Assembly: GCF_000186865.1 (NCBI RefSeq)
Contig: NW_008705570.1
Coordinates: 213,380 to 254,961 of the forward strand
Length of the DNA stretch: 41,582 bases
Source: Aureococcus anophagefferens
Lineage: Eukaryota; Sar; Pelagophyceae; Pelagomonadales; Pelagomonadaceae
Reading direction: 5' to 3'
The notes under the pieces: generated by a model
The model's database searches: none
What the model was told of the DNA's origin: nothing
The model's input: the letters and a program-made list of their open reading frames with translations, nothing else
Shown here: piece by piece, positions 25,366 through 35,207 of the stretch
Layout of the letters: every line of letters starts with the position of its first letter
Numbering within the stretch: the first letter of the stretch is position 1
Made by a program: the position numbers and the translations under genes

Positions 25366-27467
25366 CTAGATGGACGAGGAGTGCGTGAGCCAGGAGCGGA
25401 GCGTCGCGGACATGCGGGCGTCCGTGGACTTCTTCTTGCCGAGGGTCTTCGCGTTGGCCGGCTCGTCGTCCGCGGACTCGGAGAGCTTCGAGGGCCGCGC
25501 GTCCTCGTGGCCGAGGACGCCGCCGCGGGGCGCGAGCTCCGAGGGGAACTTCTCGACGAGCTTCCAGAGCACGTCGGACATGTCCTTGTCGGCCTTGTGC
25601 TGCGCGACGTTCTCCCAGGCGTCGTCGTCCTCGACCTGGCTCAGGGCCGGGCCGACGGCCGTCGTCGACGGCCGGAGGTGGTACGCGGGCCCGTCGGGCG
25701 ACACGGGCGTGTCGTCGCGCGGCTCGCCCGGCGCGTAGGCGAGGTACTCGTGGTCGAGGATGTCCTCGACGCTCAGCCGGTCCTCCGGGAGGAATTTCAG
25801 CATCTTGTCGAGCAGGTCCAGCGCCGACGGGTCGACGTTGGGCACGACGCGCGCGAGGTCCGACGGCGCGCGCGGCTGGAGCCGCCGGAGGTAGGCCTTC
25901 ATGCCCTTGTAGTCGTGCTCGAGCGCGTCGACCTCGGCGGACGACGGCGTGCCCCGCACGCGGAAGATGGCCTGGAGCTGGTCGTTCTTCTGGTGCCAGC
26001 CGCCGCGCGCGCCCGCGGCCGGCGACAGCGGGAAGCACGACCGCCCCGGAAACAGCGGCCGCCGGCCCTCGCGGAACTCGCAGACCTCCTTGCACGTGCC
26101 CAGGAAGCACTCGGCGAAGACGCAGGCGCAGGCCCAGACGTCGACGGAAAAATCGTAGGGCTGCAGCAGCACGAGCTCGGGCGACCGGTACCTGGGCGGG
26201 AAGCGCGTGCGAACTTCCTCCTCGGCCGTTTCCCGCTCGATTCGGCTCATGTTTGGACGGGCGATCATCGCTCGGAGCGCTCTCGACGCGTGGACCCGGT
26301 CTCCGGAACGCGCGCGCGCGGACGACCCCACGTTGAAGCGACGTTGCATCGCGGCCCCGACCGGCACCACCGCGTGACGACGTGCTCCGTGTACGTCCGC
26401 CGCATCGCCGGCCGGCCCAGCGGCTCGTCGGTGCCGTGCTCCGCGTAGCCGCCGTCGTCGTCGTCCATGGCGTCGCCGTCGCCGAGCTCGAGCTTGGGCA
26501 TGTCGTCGTCGTCGTCGATGGACTTGCCCTCCGCGGACTTGCCCTCGTCGATCGACTCGTCGCGGGAGAACCCCTTCTTGAGCTCCGCCTGCGCCGCGAA
26601 GTGGGCCTTCTCGTCGTCGTCCGGGTGGACCGACCGGCGCCGCGACGCCGTCAGCGACACGTTCAAATCCTTCGTGTCCGGCAGCGGCGACAGGGGCTCC
26701 CGCGGCGCGATGCGCGCGAGGCCGAAGTCGCAGATCTTCAGCGACCCCGAGCCGTGCAGCAATAAATTCGCGGGCTTGATGTCGCGGTGGATCACGTCCT
26801 TGTCGTGGATGTGGCGCAGCGCGCCGAACATCTGGCGCGTCAGCCGCTTCGCGTCGTCGAAGTTGAGGTAGCACTCCATCTTCGTCAGCTGCCGGAAGTC
26901 GACCGCGCACGCCTCGAACCAGAGGTACAGGTCCCGCCGGTGCCGCTGGCTGTTGCCCCGCGGCGTCGAGCACCCGTAGAGCGTCACGATGCCCGACGCC
27001 TCCCGGAGCCGCCGCAGGATTAATAGCTCGCGCACGAAGCGCCGCGAGATCTCCCAGCTCTCCATGTCGACGTCGCGCATGACCTTGATGGCGCACGGCA
27101 CCTCCGGCGGCCGGTCCGCGCGCGCGGGGCCCCGGGGCCGCTTGTCGAGCCCGACCCAGGACGCCTCGAAGACCTTGGCGTAGGCGCCGGCGCCCAGGCC
27201 GCCGCGCATCTCCCAGCCGTCGCCCAGGGCCTCGACGACGTGCAGCGGCACCTTGCTCGGGTCGCCCTGCACGGCGTCCGACGAGCCCTTGCGCCGCTCC
27301 AGGTAGTCCAAAATCGCGCCGACGCCGATGGCCGGGTTGTCGGCGCCCAGCGGCGTGCCCGGCTTCGTGAGCACGGCGGGCGCCGACGTGCGGTGGCCGT
27401 AGCCGTGCTGCTTCGACGGCGTGTCGCCCTTGGACTTGCCGCTCGAGCCGAAGATTGCCTTGTACAT
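25366..27467 (-). CDS. MAPK-like (CMGC) protein kinase with long activation-loop insert
   Basis: Exons 27467-26368 and 26191-25366 encode 641 aa, ATG 27467. The catalytic landmarks are GLGAGAYAKVFEA (glycine loop), CAIKVMRD (Lys ~126), VIHRDIKPANLLL (~226), CDFGLARI (~247), then an acidic/basic insert of about 110 residues, TEHVVTRWYRSPELVLL (~360), and SVDVWACACVFAE. The exon junction falls in TRW|YRSPEL, and excising the 176-nt introner restores it exactly. The TEY phosphorylation motif of ERK-type MAPKs reads TEH, so the Tyr is missing. The C-terminus after the kinase is a ~170-residue acidic tail. An active kinase is expected because all catalytic residues are present. Assignment to MAPK rather than another CMGC group is probable. 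Confidence 0.88.
26192..26367 (-). mobile_element. Introner element B (intron, 176 nt)
   Basis: The gene-sense duplication is GTGCCGGT upstream and GTACCGGT downstream, one mismatch. The element begins CGGGGC and ends CGCCCAG. The core matches copies A and C in the same gene-sense orientation (gcaacgtcgcttcaacg, a GCGCGCGCG tract, cgtccaaacatgagccga). Confidence 0.9.
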
Positions 27468-27909
27468 GGCGCGGGGGGGGCGAGGGCTCGGCCGACGAGT
27501 GCTGACGAGTGCTGCGGCTCCGCGCCGCGTCGCGACGCCGCCCGCGCCGCTTCTGCTCCGCCGACGAGGCCGACGAGGGGAGCCGCTCTCTCGATGCCCG
27601 GAAGACGATGTCCACAGACACCAGCAGCGAAGCCCCGAAATCGGCCAAAACACGACGTTCAGGGTGGTGTAGCTCGTCCTCCCGATGGCTTTTTTAAGAA
27701 GCTAGACGTTTCGGGCTCGGGGCGATCATCCGGACGAGCGATACGCGCGGCGAAACCAGGACGAAATCGGCGGGGATGGCGTGCGCCGACCCTGCAAAAA
27801 GTTGATTTTAGCCAGTTTTGCGAGAGCTCGAGATTTGAAGCTCTCACGATGTGCTAAGTTTTTCGCGCGCGACACGAAACCTCAGCAGCGACACGAAACC
27901 TCGGCAGCC
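27468..27909. other. Divergent intergenic region (442 bp)
   Basis: Shared upstream region of the MAPK-like and STIL-like genes. It holds a 10-bp tandem repeat (27494-27514, gacgagtgct twice), a short hairpin around 27822-27846, and a 19-bp direct repeat (27870-27888 and 27889-27907) that abuts the STIL-like ATG and ends in GGCAGCC. No gene is seen. Confidence 0.6.
27870..27907 (+). repeat. 19-bp direct repeat at a start codon
   Basis: cgacacgaaacctc(a/g)gcag occurs twice without a gap, ending 2 bp before ATG 27910. It is a likely 5' UTR duplication. Confidence 0.75.
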
Positions 27910-29575
27910 ATGGCCGACTTCGGGGGCTACTTCAGCGCGGACAGCGACGACGACGAGCGCGCGGCGTCGTTCACGCCGGTGCCGGAGCCGCGCTACACGC
28001 CGCCGCCCGCTCCCGCTCAGTCGCCGCGGCCGAGCCCGCGGGCCTTCCCCGCGCCGCTCGCCTTCGGCGCCGTGACGTTCCCGAGCACGCGGGCCGTGCT
28101 CTGGGACCGCGCGAACCGCGGCTACGCCTTCGCGTCCTTCGCCGCGGCGGCGCCGTGGGCCGTCGTCACGCGAGCGTGCGCGGCGCGCGTCGCGACGGCC
28201 GCGGCCGCCGCGGGCCGCAGCGGCGCGGCGCGGACCCTGCGGCTCGGCGGCCTCGCGGCGCCGCGGTCCGCCGTGGACGGGGCCGTGGACTGCGGCCGCG
28301 CGCCGCCGCGCGTCGCGGCGGGCGCGGCGCGGCGCGCGGTCGTCTTCGGCGACGAGGACGCGTGCGCGGCCGTGGACAGGGCGCGCCGCGGCTGCCCGAG
28401 CGTCGACGTCGACGTGGTCTGCGCGCCGGGGCGGCGCGCGCCCGCGCACGGCCCCGGGGGGGGTCTGTTCTCCGTCGCGGGCGCGTGCTGGCCGACGAGC
28501 GGCGGCTGCCGGCTCCGCCTCGAGTGCCGCGTGCCCGACGTCACGCTCAAGCTCTGCCCCCTCGCGACGCCCCTGCCCCGCCTCAACACGGCCCTCGACG
28601 CGGCCCTCGCGAGCCACAACGGCGCGTCGCTCCCGCGGGCGCCCGGCGGGGACGCGGCGGCGCGGTCCGGATTCCTCACGCTCGACGGGGCGCGGCGCTG
28701 CGTCTTCCTCCTGCCGAGCGACCCCCTCGTCGGCGCCGCGCCCCTCGTCGGCGTCTGGGTCGCGGGCTTCGTCTCCGAGCGCCCCGACGACGCCGCGCGG
28801 GACCTCGCGGTGCTCGCGGCCGCGCGCGACTACCTCAACCGGGGCGCCGCCAAGGACGTCGCCGTGGAGGCGGACACGTGCCTCGTCGCCGTCTTCGTCG
28901 CGCCGGCCCGCGGCGCGCGCGCGTCCCCCCACTTCTACGAGTGCGCGGGCCGCGACGCGGGCGGCGTCGCGCTGTTGGATTTCGAGGCGGACCTCGGGAG
29001 AGAAGTGAATGCCGCGGGGCCGCCGGCGGCGCTCCTCTACGCGCCCTTCGCGGACCGCGTCGCGTCGCCGCGCACGGGCCGGCCCCTCGCGCCGCGGCCG
29101 CCGCCGCGGGCCGCCGCGCCGCCGCCGCCCGTCGCCGAGGAGTCGGACGACGACCGGTCCGGTTCCACGACGCTCATCGACGACGCGACGACGGCGACGG
29201 CGACGGCCCTGCGCGACGCGCGGGAGCGCGTCCGCGCGCTCGAGCGGCGCCTCGCGGCCTACGAGCGGGCGGGCGACGCGGAGAAGGACATCGCGCCGCC
29301 GCCGAAGGTCGCCGCGCCGCCGTCGCCGCCGAAGGTCGCCGCGCCGCCGTCGCCGCCGAAGGTCGCCGCGCCGCCGTCGCCGCCCCGGGCCGAGGCGCCC
29401 GCGCCCGTGGCGCCCGTGCCGTCGCCCTACGAGGGCAGCGAGGTCCTCGGCGTGCCGCCGGCGTCCGCGTCGTCCGCGTCGGACGGCGACTGCGCGCCGT
29501 CGGACTCCTACGACGACTCCTACGACGACGACGACGACGCGCCGCGCGCGTCCGCCGACGACGACGACGACGGCC

Positions 29576-29617
<42 letters not shown>

Positions 29618-29904
29618 GCGTCGCGGTCGCGCGCGCGCTCAAGCTGCCCGACGTGTCGGACGTCGCCGGCGCGCCGGCGCTCGACGCGGCGAGCCCCATG
29701 GCCCGGGGCCTGCCGGCGTCGACCATCGGCGACCTCGACGACGTGCCGCGGATCGTGTGCCCGGACGCGGACGACTTCGCGGACGACGACTCCGTCGACG
29801 AGATCATGCACCGCTACATCGCCGCGGGCGCCGCCGGCGCGCCGCTCGACGACGCCCCCCGCCCCCTCCTGGACATGACGGTCCTCGCCCAGGCCATGGC
29901 GTAA
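27910..29904 (+). CDS. STIL-like candidate with acidic tail
   Basis: A single exon of 664 aa, ATG 27910 (GCCATGG). Residues ~45-380 form a beta-rich globular part with FGAVTFPSTRAVLWDR, GFLTLDGARRCVFLLPSDP and APLVGVWVAGF, then FVAPARGARASPHFYEC. This order resembles the N-terminal domain of STIL/Ana2 centriole-assembly proteins (PLVGVW-type motif and FYEC). A coiled-coil segment (ATALRDARERVRALERRLAAYE) comes next, then PPKVAAPPS repeats, an Asp-rich run and a conserved-looking helix (DDSVDEIMHRYIAAG). STIL proteins also have a central coiled coil and a short C-terminal helical motif. If right, it would act in centriole duplication. The match is by eye and tentative. Confidence 0.5.
29299..29385. 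repeat. 27-bp coding repeat, three units
   Basis: Encodes PPKVAAPPS three times. The units are nearly identical, so the expansion is recent. Confidence 0.8.
29515..29615. repeat. GAC trinucleotide tract
   Basis: Encodes an Asp-rich run in the STIL-like protein, ending in twelve consecutive Asp. Confidence 0.85.
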
Positions 29905-29918
29905 GGAACTCGAAGCTG

Positions 29919-30275
29919 TTAGCCCGACTCCGCCTTCTTCTTCGCGACCTGTTCCCGGAAGTTGCGGTCGAGGATGTCCATCTCGGACTGGAGGTCCTCG
30001 ATGGCGCGCTGGAAGGCGCCGATGGGCGTCAGGTTCGCCGACGTCGTCTGGATCTTCACGCGGCACTCGTTCATCAACGGGTGCGGCAGCTGGTACCCCG
30101 CGAACTTCGTGTCCGGGCTCCGCAGGATCTGCATGCGCAGCAGGTTGCCCACGGTGTGGTCCTCCTTGTTGATCGTGAACGTCCCAGCGTTGGGGATCTT
30201 CTCGTCGTTCTTGTAGGTCATGCGCTTCTCGTCGTCGTCGAGCTGGTACTTCTTGTGCCGCTCCGGAGCGTTCAT
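29919..30275 (-). CDS. RPB11: RNA polymerase II subunit RPB11
   Basis: A single exon of 118 aa, ATG 30275, the normal length for RPB11. The conserved dimerisation fold is complete: INKEDHTVGNLLRMQILRSP (alpha-motif shared with bacterial RpoA), FAGYQLPHPLMNECRVKIQTT and PIGAFQRAIEDLQSEMDIL. It pairs with RPB3 in the assembly platform of Pol II in the nucleus. It is the best phylogenetic and housekeeping anchor in the window. The stop lies 14 bp from the stop of the convergent STIL-like gene. Confidence 0.96.
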   Translation of the reverse strand: MNAPERHKKYQLDDDEKRMTYKNDEKIPNAGTFTINKEDHTVGNLLRMQILRSPDTKFAGYQLPHPLMNECRVKIQTTSANLTPIGAFQRAIEDLQSEMDILDRNFREQVAKKKAESG

Positions 30276-30497
30276 CTTTCCTTCGTCGCGGTGTTCTTAC
30301 GACGATACGCTTCCTTCGCCGGCGGGGCGCGCGGCGGGTCGCCGGCGCGTCGGGCGCGTCGCGTCGCGCGGTGGCGAGGCGAGGCGCCGCCGACGGCCTC
30401 GGGTGCAAGCGAGGCTCTTTCGGCCGCGCTGAAAGAGCCGATACAAGTATCCTTCATTTTGGCTGCCTTAGTGATTTGGGCGTCGCACGGAGACGGA

Positions 30498-30505
30498 GGC
30501 AGCCC
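30498..30505 (+). promoter_or_regulatory. GGCAGCCC motif
   Basis: Lies in the 289-bp divergent gap between RPB11 (30275) and the arylsulfotransferase gene (30565), 59 bp before the latter. I see nothing else distinct in that gap. Confidence 0.4.
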
Positions 30506-30564
30506 CGGCACGCGAGCGGCGGTCTGCGTCGTCGTGCCGCGGGGTCGCGGCCCCGGGTTCCGCG

Positions 30565-32736
30565 ATGGCGCCGAACTACGGCGGGGCGTGCTGCTCGAGC
30601 GGCGAGGCGAGCAAGCCCGAGCCGCCGCCGCGGGAGGTCGAGGCGCGCCAGTGGCTGCCTCGGAGGACGGGCCGGGCGCACCACCTCGTCATGCTCCTGG
30701 CCCTCGTCGGGACCATGAGCGTCATCGGCTACGGCAGCGCCGTGCGCTTCCCCGCCGCGCCGTCCGCGGGCCAGGTCCTGTCGTCGACGTCGCGGAGTCG
30801 TGGCCAGAGCGAGAGCTCCGCGCGCGGCGACGACGACGACGGCGCGGCGGCGTCCAAGGGCGCCTCGTCGTCCAAGGGGTCCAAGTCGTCGCGCGCCGGT
30901 GCCGACGACGACGACGCGTCGGGCGCGCGCGCGTCGGGCAAGTCGGGCGGCACAAAAGCGGGCCGCGTCGGCAGCGACGCGTCGGGACGGACGAGCGTCG
31001 GCGAGGAGTCCGGCGAGGACCCGCCGCCCGTGGACAACCCGAGCGACGACGTCAACGAGGGCGCGCCCACGGACGACGCGAGCTCGTCGCCCGACGTCGA
31101 CTCGAACGGCGACTCGCTCTCCGACGAGTACACGGTCACGCTCATGCCGACGGAGTGCTCCGTGAAGATGGCGTCCTTCTGCGAGCTGCACATGCGCGTG
31201 GCGTCGACGTCGTCGAGCGGTTTGACGATCTCCGTGGCCTACCGGCCCGAGTTCAACGTGAGCCACGCGGCGCGGATCTGGTCGCCGACGCAGCACTTCG
31301 ACTCCGTCGAGAACGCGTGGGACGTGCCGCTCTACCGCCTGCGCGCGAACACGCGCTACACCTTCTCCGTGTACGGCCTGAGCGACGACGCGAGCCCCAA
31401 CGACCAGGCGTCGGTGCTGGCCCACGGCTACTTCACGACCGCGAAGAGCGGCATCTCGTGGATCGACGACTCGAACCTCGCGGAGGTCTCCAAGACGGAG
31501 ACGCCGGCCTACAGCATCATCTACTTCGCCGCGGAGACGGAGGAGTTCCAGGGCCTCGTGGGCATCGACGGCCAGGGCTACGTCGTCTGGTACCACTCCG
31601 CGGGGGGGCAGGTCTTGGCGTTCGACCAGTACGACGACTACACGATGGTCTACAACTACTTCCCCGACGACATGTTCTCGGGCCTGGGCATGGTCTCCGC
31701 CGAGGGCGAGTCCATGGGGTCGGATCTGGTCATCGAGTGCCAGGGCGCGGGCGAGAACTTCCAGCAGGTGAACCACGAAGCCCGGGTCACGCACGACGGC
31801 ACGGGCGTGCTCACGCTCCTGGAGGTCGTGCGCCTCACGGACGACGGCAAGACTTTGAACTACGTGTCCGACAGCAACATCACGTCGTTCATCGGCGACA
31901 CGATCGCCTTCTGGGACAAGGAGACGTCCGTGTTGACGCCTTTGGTGGACCTGAACGACTTCTGGGACCCGCAGACCGTCAACATCCGGAGGCACAACTC
32001 CATGACGCTGGAGACCGTGATCTGCTCCGACGCCGCCGAGGAGGAGGCGAACGTCCTCGACTGGATGCACCCGTCGTCGATCTCGGAGCACGCGGACGTC
32101 TACGTCGTCGCCTTACGGAATCTCGACGCGGTCGCGGCCATCAACAAAAACACGAAGGAGGTCGAGTGGGTCCTGTCGTCCAACGCCCAGATGAACTCGA
32201 ACTTCACCTGGCTCCACGAGCACGACAAGTTCTACGACCCGCACGACGCGCAGCTCATCAGCCACGACGAGCTCATATTATTAGACGACGGCAACAACCG
32301 GCCGGGCTGCGCCAAGCCCTACGACGACAACTGCTTCACGCGCGCCGTCCACTACAAGCTCGACTTCGAGACGGGCACCGTGAAGCTGCTGTGGCACTAC
32401 GAGTACAGCGAGCAGCCCGGGCCGAACATCACGTTAGCGGACATCAAGAAGAACGACCTCTACGTCTCCGACGGCGGCTCCGTGCGCTTCGTCAACGACC
32501 GCTACTACGTCGCCTTCACGACCGTGGACGTGGGCACGGAGTACTCGCACTGGGGCTGGGTCTTCGAGGTCGACAAGGACCGGCGCCTCACGGGGACGAT
32601 CAAGATCCCCCGCAAGGTCTGGGACGACTTCCCGTCGGGCATGTACCGGGCCGTGCCCTACGACTCCGTCGGCGGCGAATCGGAGCGCTCACCGCCCTCC
32701 TTCAACATCATGAACACCCAGCCCATCCGGTCATAG
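30565..32736 (+). CDS. Arylsulfotransferase-family (ASST) type II membrane protein
   Basis: A single exon of 723 aa, ATG 30565 (GCGATGG). A cytosolic tail is followed by an anchor at ~42-62 (LVMLLALVGTMSVIGYG) and a Ser/Asp-rich stem to ~185. Then come a Fn3-like segment (LRANTRYTFSVYGL) and the beta-propeller ASST domain: GIDGQGYVVWYHS, VLDWMHPSSISEHADVYVVALRNLDAVAAI, FYDPHDAQLISHDELILLDDGN (PHDAQ near 558 corresponds to the conserved His block) and FTRAVHYKLD...LLWHYEYSEQPGP. Bacterial members transfer sulfate from phenolic sulfates without PAPS. The eukaryotic branch is uncharacterised to my knowledge. Location in the Golgi or at the plasma membrane is inferred. Together with the gene at 18375 it makes two unrelated sulfotransferases in this window. 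Confidence 0.88.
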   Translation: MAPNYGGACCSSGEASKPEPPPREVEARQWLPRRTGRAHHLVMLLALVGTMSVIGYGSAVRFPAAPSAGQVLSSTSRSRGQSESSARGDDDDGAAASKGASSSKGSKSSRAGADDDDASGARASGKSGGTKAGRVGSDASGRTSVGEESGEDPPPVDNPSDDVNEGAPTDDASSSPDVDSNGDSLSDEYTVTLMPTECSVKMASFCELHMRVASTSSSGLTISVAYRPEFNVSHAARIWSPTQHFDSVENAWDVPLYRLRANTRYTFSVYGLSDDASPNDQASVLAHGYFTTAKSGISWIDDSNLAEVSKTETPAYSIIYFAAETEEFQGLVGIDGQGYVVWYHSAGGQVLAFDQYDDYTMVYNYFPDDMFSGLGMVSAEGESMGSDLVIECQGAGENFQQVNHEARVTHDGTGVLTLLEVVRLTDDGKTLNYVSDSNITSFIGDTIAFWDKETSVLTPLVDLNDFWDPQTVNIRRHNSMTLETVICSDAAEEEANVLDWMHPSSISEHADVYVVALRNLDAVAAINKNTKEVEWVLSSNAQMNSNFTWLHEHDKFYDPHDAQLISHDELILLDDGNNRPGCAKPYDDNCFTRAVHYKLDFETGTVKLLWHYEYSEQPGPNITLADIKKNDLYVSDGGSVRFVNDRYYVAFTTVDVGTEYSHWGWVFEVDKDRRLTGTIKIPRKVWDDFPSGMYRAVPYDSVGGESERSPPSFNIMNTQPIRS

Positions 32737-32820
32737 GCGGCCGCGACCGGACAGGGTCGCCCGCCCCCGCCCGACCTCTTAGCTCCCCCGAACTAACACC
32801 AGAAAAAAACGCGGCCCGTC

Positions 32821-33360
32821 TTAGTCGTCGTCGGAGAAGGACCGCGACCGCCGCCGCAGGTTCGCGAAGCCCCGCTCGGGGCCCCAGTGCGCGGAGGAAG
32901 ACCCGGGGACCGCGTAGGTCCGGAGCGCCGCGCAGCGCCGCATGTCCCTGGCCCAGGCCTCGAAGTCCGTCGCCTCGGCGACGGCCGCGACGAGGGCGTC
33001 GGCGTCGCCGCGCGCGTGCGCCGCGCGCACGTCCGCGAGCAGCGACGCCGCGGAGCGGCCGCGCCGCTCCGCGAACGCGACGAGGGCCCGCTCGAGCGAC
33101 GCGACGAACTCGGCCCAGAGCTCGTGCTGGTCGTGCTCGAACTCCTCGGCGGGGCGCGCGAGCCCGGAGAACACGTCGAGCGCGCGCGCCTCGATGGCCC
33201 GGACCTCGGCCCAGCCCGCGTCGTCGAGGTGTTCCAAGTACTCGAGCAGCTCCGTGACCGTATCCGAGGCGGCGCCGCCCTTGGACTCGCCGCGCTTCAG
33301 TTCGACGTAGTCGCGCTCGCGCGCGTCGCGCGCCGCGCCCAGCCGCTCCAGGAATGTCAT
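32821..33360 (-). CDS. Small helical protein, BART-domain-like candidate
   Basis: A single exon of 179 aa, ATG 33360. All helical by appearance. Residues ~75-150 (AEEFEHDQHELWAEFVASLERAL ... EATDFEAWARDMRRC) follow the pattern of BART domains, where an F-x-E-x-E-N helix and a C-terminal DF-x-x-F-x-x-M motif frame an ARL2/ARL3-binding surface (ARL2BP, CFAP36). The last 30 residues are basic/serine-rich. If correct, it would be an effector of a ciliary small GTPase. The motif match is partial, so treat the name as a hypothesis. Confidence 0.45.
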   Translation of the reverse strand: MTFLERLGAARDARERDYVELKRGESKGGAASDTVTELLEYLEHLDDAGWAEVRAIEARALDVFSGLARPAEEFEHDQHELWAEFVASLERALVAFAERRGRSAASLLADVRAAHARGDADALVAAVAEATDFEAWARDMRRCAALRTYAVPGSSSAHWGPERGFANLRRRSRSFSDDD

Positions 33361-33605
33361 CTCGGCAGGAATGGCATCTCAGGTAGAGCCATCGTCGTCG
33401 CTGCCCCGGCGGAGAACGTTGTTGAAGAAGAACGGAATTAGCTGGAGCTGCAGGGACGAGCCAACGCGGGGGGTGGGGCGGCGGCGCTCGCTCGATCCCT
33501 CGGCTCCGGGCGGCCGCCGCTTTCGGGCGCCGCGGGCGGGCTCGGGGTGGTCGAATTGCCTCGGGGGTCCGGCGCGCTCCCGGTGAGCCGCGCCCGCCCC
33601 GCGGC

Positions 33606-35207
33606 TCACGCGGCGCGCGGCGGGAGCTCGAGGTTTGCCGGCTGGTCCGTGAGCTCGACGGGGTCGTCCTTCTCCTCGCCCCGGAGCGACGGCGCGAGCT
33701 CGACGTCGCCCGGGCGCGCGCGGCCGAGGTCGCGCAAATCCCGCGCGTCCGCGGCGTCCGCGGCGGCCTCGGTGAGGTCGAGCGTGCCCGGCGGGAGCAG
33801 GTTGAGGATGCCGTGCTTCGAGCCGTCCATCTCGCAGTCGATGTCGCAGGAGTGCTCCTGGCGCGCGCCGATGGTCCGCGCCGTGACGTACATCAACGCG
33901 ATCATGGGGCCTAGAACCCAGAGCGAGTTGAGCGCGGCGAAGACCAAAGCCGACACGAGCGAGGAGCCCGTGCCGCCGTAGAAGACGCCCGCGCAGCGCT
34001 CGCCGCGGTCCGTGGCGAAGGCCGCGTCGTAGTACCAGGGCGTCGCGAAGAGCGACGCGGCCAACAGCCCCCAGGCGCCGTTGGTGAAATGCACGGACAC
34101 GGCGTTGCAGACGTCGTCGACCTTGAGCACGGACTCGACCACGAACACCGACGCCAGGTACAAGGGCCCCGCGACGACGCCCGTGATGAACGCGCCCGCG
34201 GCGTTCGACGTCGCGCAACCGGCTGTGATGGCCACGAGCCCGGAGAGGATGCCGTTGCAGCACACGGACGGGTCCACGTAGCCCTGGGCGTAGTTGGCGC
34301 AGACCACGGTCGTGAGCGCCGACGCGGCCCCCGCCAGGATCGTGTTGAAGCAGCAGTGCGCGGCGAGCCCCGCGCGGTCCGAAGACAGCGTCGACACGGC
34401 GTTGAAGTAGAACCACCCGATCCACAAGGTCAGCGTGCCCAACGTCTGGAGCACGACGGACTGCTGCCGCATGGGCACGGGGTTGCCCATGGACGTGTAG
34501 CGGCCGTTGCGCGCGCCGATGAAGTACGCCGCGACGAGCGCGGACAGCCCGCCCGTCATGTGGACCACGCCGCTGCCGGCGAAGTCGATCAGACCGCACC
34601 CGAAGGCCAACCGCTTCTCCCGGTAGGGCGACATGCGGCCGTTGTCGTCCCAGGCGACGTGCGCCGCGACGGGGTAGATCAAAGAGGTGACCGCGCAGGA
34701 GATGAGGAAGTAGGCCGACAGCTTGCACCGCTCGGCGATGGCCCCGGACACGATCGTCGCCGACGTGTTCGCGAAGGAGAGCGCGAAGAACCAGGACGCC
34801 TGGTCCGCGAGCTTGCCGTCGTACGTCGTGTCGCGGTTTCCCAGGTAGAAGAAGCCCGACGTGCCGACGACGCCGTTCCTGCCCGTGTCCGAGAAGGCGT
34901 CGGCGCCCGTGGCGAGGGCGTAGCCCAGCGCCCACCAGGAGATGGTCCCGATGGCGATGTCGACGATGTTTTTTAGTAAAATTTCCTTCGTGTGGTCCGA
35001 CGCGCACGTGCCGACCTCCAACATGGCGAAGCCGCTCTGCATGGAGAAGACGCCGATGGCGCCGACGATGAGCCAGATCGTGTCGAGGTTCGCCCCGTCG
35101 GCGGCCGTCGCCTCGAGCTCGCGCCCCCAGCTGCACTGGGCGCTGAGCTCCTCGATCCTCGCCTCGAGGGCCGCCAGGCGCGCGTCGGCGTCGCCGAGCG
35201 CGACCAT
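33606..35207 (-). CDS. AMT1: Ammonium transporter, AMT1 type
   Basis: A single exon of 533 aa. The ATG at 35207 (GCCATGG) is taken because the frame upstream has only non-ATG starts. The N-terminus has a short coiled coil (LAALEARIEEL), then eleven expected membrane helices. The family signature LIDFAGSGVVHMTGGLSALVAAYFIGAR is present with the first pore His, and VSVHFTNGAWGLLA carries the second; Trp and Phe gate residues are likely in GFAMLEVG and FFALSFANTSATIVSGA. The C-terminal tail is cytosolic and acidic. It imports ammonium at the plasma membrane, important for nitrogen scavenging in picoalgae. Confidence 0.96.
   Translation of the reverse strand: MVALGDADARLAALEARIEELSAQCSWGRELEATAADGANLDTIWLIVGAIGVFSMQSGFAMLEVGTCASDHTKEILLKNIVDIAIGTISWWALGYALATGADAFSDTGRNGVVGTSGFFYLGNRDTTYDGKLADQASWFFALSFANTSATIVSGAIAERCKLSAYFLISCAVTSLIYPVAAHVAWDDNGRMSPYREKRLAFGCGLIDFAGSGVVHMTGGLSALVAAYFIGARNGRYTSMGNPVPMRQQSVVLQTLGTLTLWIGWFYFNAVSTLSSDRAGLAAHCCFNTILAGAASALTTVVCANYAQGYVDPSVCCNGILSGLVAITAGCATSNAAGAFITGVVAGPLYLASVFVVESVLKVDDVCNAVSVHFTNGAWGLLAASLFATPWYYDAAFATDRGERCAGVFYGGTGSSLVSALVFAALNSLWVLGPMIALMYVTARTIGARQEHSCDIDCEMDGSKHGILNLLPPGTLDLTEAAADAADARDLRDLGRARPGDVELAPSLRGEEKDDPVELTDQPANLELPPRAA

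Noticed and set aside
27700..27730. Another introner core (gatcatccggacgagcga)
   Set aside because: It shares only short blocks in a different order and has no duplication or inverted ends. It lies in a promoter region and is probably chance.
29515..29615. CRISPR-like regular repeat
   Set aside because: It is a plain GAC triplet tract encoding Asp inside a eukaryotic gene, with no spacers.
28155..33257. A 5.1-kb plus-strand open frame across the STIL-like, RPB11 and ASST genes
   Set aside because: It is out of frame with three well-supported genes and has Arg/Ala shadow composition.
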